From Clostridia bacterium (GTDB taxonomy: Bacteria; Bacillota; Clostridia; Christensenellales; Borkfalkiaceae), in assembly GCA_017457345.1 (NCBI GenBank), contig JAFTHR010000009.1, forward strand, positions 1-5,355: a stretch of DNA of 5,355 bases, read 5' to 3'. Below the pieces are notes generated by a model. It did not search any database, had not been told where the DNA came from, and worked only from the letters and a program-made list of their open reading frames with translations. The translations under genes were made by a program, and so were the position numbers. Below, piece by piece: positions 4,354 to 5,355 of the stretch; within the stretch, counting starts at the first letter, position 1; every line of letters begins with the position of its first letter.

Positions 4354-5355
4354 TTACAACAATTTTTCTAAAATACGCTTTAACGCGCATTTGCAATGCT
4401 CGTACGTTAAACCGCCTTGGAAATACGCCGTGTACGGTTCTTTCACGGGCGCGTCTGCGGAAAGTTCAATGCTTGCACCTTCCACAAAACACCCTGCCGC
4501 CATAATCACTTTACTATCATATCCGGGCATATCCCACGGTTCTAGCGTGACGAACCCGTCTACAGGCGAAGCCTCTTGAACGGATTGAATAAAATCGCAA
4601 AGTTGTTTTGCCGTGTCAAAACGGATTGCACGGGTAATGTCCGCAGGGATTTTATCGAGTTTCGGGAAATTTTCATAGCCCAACGTTTCCATACATTTAC
4701 CGATTAAAAGGCTGCCTTTAATCGCTTGGCAAACGGTATGCGGCGCAAGGAATAAGCCTTGATAAAACAAACGATACCCGTAAGCATACGATCCAACTTC
4801 TCTGCCGATAGAAGGTGCGGTAAGGCGCTTGCCTATGAGTTCGATATATTCTTCTTTCCCAACGATATACCCGCCGTTCGGTGCAAGCCCACCGCCGGGG
4901 TTTTTAATGAGAGAGCCAACGGCAATATCGGCGCCTACGTCGCACGGTTCTTGCTTTTCCACGAATTCCCCGTAGCAATTATCGGTAAAAATACAACCTT
5001 TAAACCCACAACCGCGCACAAAAGCACAAATCTCGCCGATTTCCGCTACCGTGAACGCATCACGGAGTTCATATCCCCTAGAGCGCTGAATATACACCAT
5101 TTTTAACGACGGCGCAAGTTCGGCAATCCGTTTTGCAATCGCACCTTTATCGAATTTCCCTTCTACGGTCAATTCGGTATAATGGAACGAAACGCCGAAA
5201 TCTTTCAGCGATCCGTTTCCATCCCCAAACAAAACACCACGAAGCGTATCGTACGGCATACCCGAAATGGAGAGCACCGAATCGTTTGGACGAAGCACCC
5301 CGAAAAGCGCCACGGTGAGCGCGTGCGTGCCGCTCAAAAGAGACGGGGAAACGAT
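4354..5355 (-). CDS. Methionine gamma-lyase family / 'aluminum resistance' PLP enzyme, N-terminus beyond window
   Basis: The visible 333 residues match the Met_gamma_lyase (YnbB-like) family, fold-type I PLP enzymes related to cystathionine/methionine lyases. Despite the name the true substrate is not settled. In order are LLSGTHALTVALFGVLRPND (substrate and cofactor end), QRSRGY (visible residues 90-95), FTDNCYGEF with the Asp that contacts the PLP ring (Asp125), and SLIKNPGGGLAPNGGYI, whose Lys151 (codon 4905-4903) is the expected PLP-binding lysine. These are followed by the C-terminal domain with EPWDMPGYDSKVIMAAG. The frame stays open to the right edge, with conserved family sequence (IVSPSL) before the TTG at 5337, so that TTG is not the start. 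Family members run to roughly 410-430 residues, so about 80-90 N-terminal residues lie outside. No frameshift is seen. Downstream is a hairpin without a T run, then the HTH regulator in the same direction with its own promoter. Confidence 0.92.
   Translation of the reverse strand: MVSPSLLSGTHALTVALFGVLRPNDSVLSISGMPYDTLRGVLFGDGNGSLKDFGVSFHYTELTVEGKFDKGAIAKRIAELAPSLKMVYIQRSRGYELRDAFTVAEIGEICAFVRGCGFKGCIFTDNCYGEFVEKQEPCDVGADIAVGSLIKNPGGGLAPNGGYIVGKEEYIELIGKRLTAPSIGREVGSYAYGYRLFYQGLFLAPHTVCQAIKGSLLIGKCMETLGYENFPKLDKIPADITRAIRFDTAKQLCDFIQSVQEASPVDGFVTLEPWDMPGYDSKVIMAAGCFVEGASIELSADAPVKEPYTAYFQGGLTYEHCKCALKRILEKLL

Noticed and set aside
5335..5337. TTG as the start codon of the methionine gamma-lyase-like gene
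   Set aside because: The open frame and recognisable family sequence continue upstream to the window edge, there is no ribosome binding site, and the protein would lack its N-terminal part.
1..5355. Defence system, mobile element, CRISPR array or biosynthetic cluster
   Set aside because: No repeats of array type, transposase, integrase, nuclease-toxin pair or synthase genes were seen. The genes are housekeeping and sporulation functions with uniform composition.

Overview
The window looks like chromosome of an endospore-forming, Gram-positive bacterium of the Clostridia type. The evidence is an intact spoVAD gene (dipicolinic acid uptake during sporulation), strong AAGGAG-type ribosome binding sites, consensus sigma-A promoters, and a methionine gamma-lyase-like 'aluminum resistance' protein typical of Firmicutes. 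GC content is moderate by eye. The exact lineage cannot be read from the sequence; an uncultured clostridial order is a guess.

Layout. The left edge (1-66) holds a leftward promoter and a ribosome binding site for a gene that starts just outside the window. A leftward C-GCAxxG-C-C family gene (67-531) is divergent, across a 28-bp gap, from a rightward run of three genes: an Sfp-like phosphopantetheinyl transferase (560-1090), an MTA/SAH-type nucleosidase (1133-1789) and uracil-DNA glycosylase ung (1799-2467). A 10-bp hairpin at 2475-2497 ends this run and also serves the converging spoVAD. The right half is all leftward: spoVAD (2502-3545) with its own promoter, a membrane-anchored HTH/zinc-ribbon regulator (3630-4250) with its own promoter and terminator, and a methionine gamma-lyase-like PLP enzyme (4354 to the right edge, lacking its N-terminus).

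How the genes relate. The nucleosidase and ung are tightly coupled, with the ung ribosome binding site overlapping the nucleosidase stop codon. They are probably co-transcribed with the transferase, but they form no obvious single pathway; this is a housekeeping run. spoVAD stands alone rather than in the usual spoVAC-AD-AE cluster and has a sigma-G-like forespore promoter.

No mobile element, CRISPR array, tRNA, rRNA or defence system was seen. The most interesting signals are regulatory: a perfect-consensus extended -10 promoter placed so that the transferase mRNA should be leaderless, and a 9-bp inverted repeat that overlaps both the spoVAD -10 element and its start codon.
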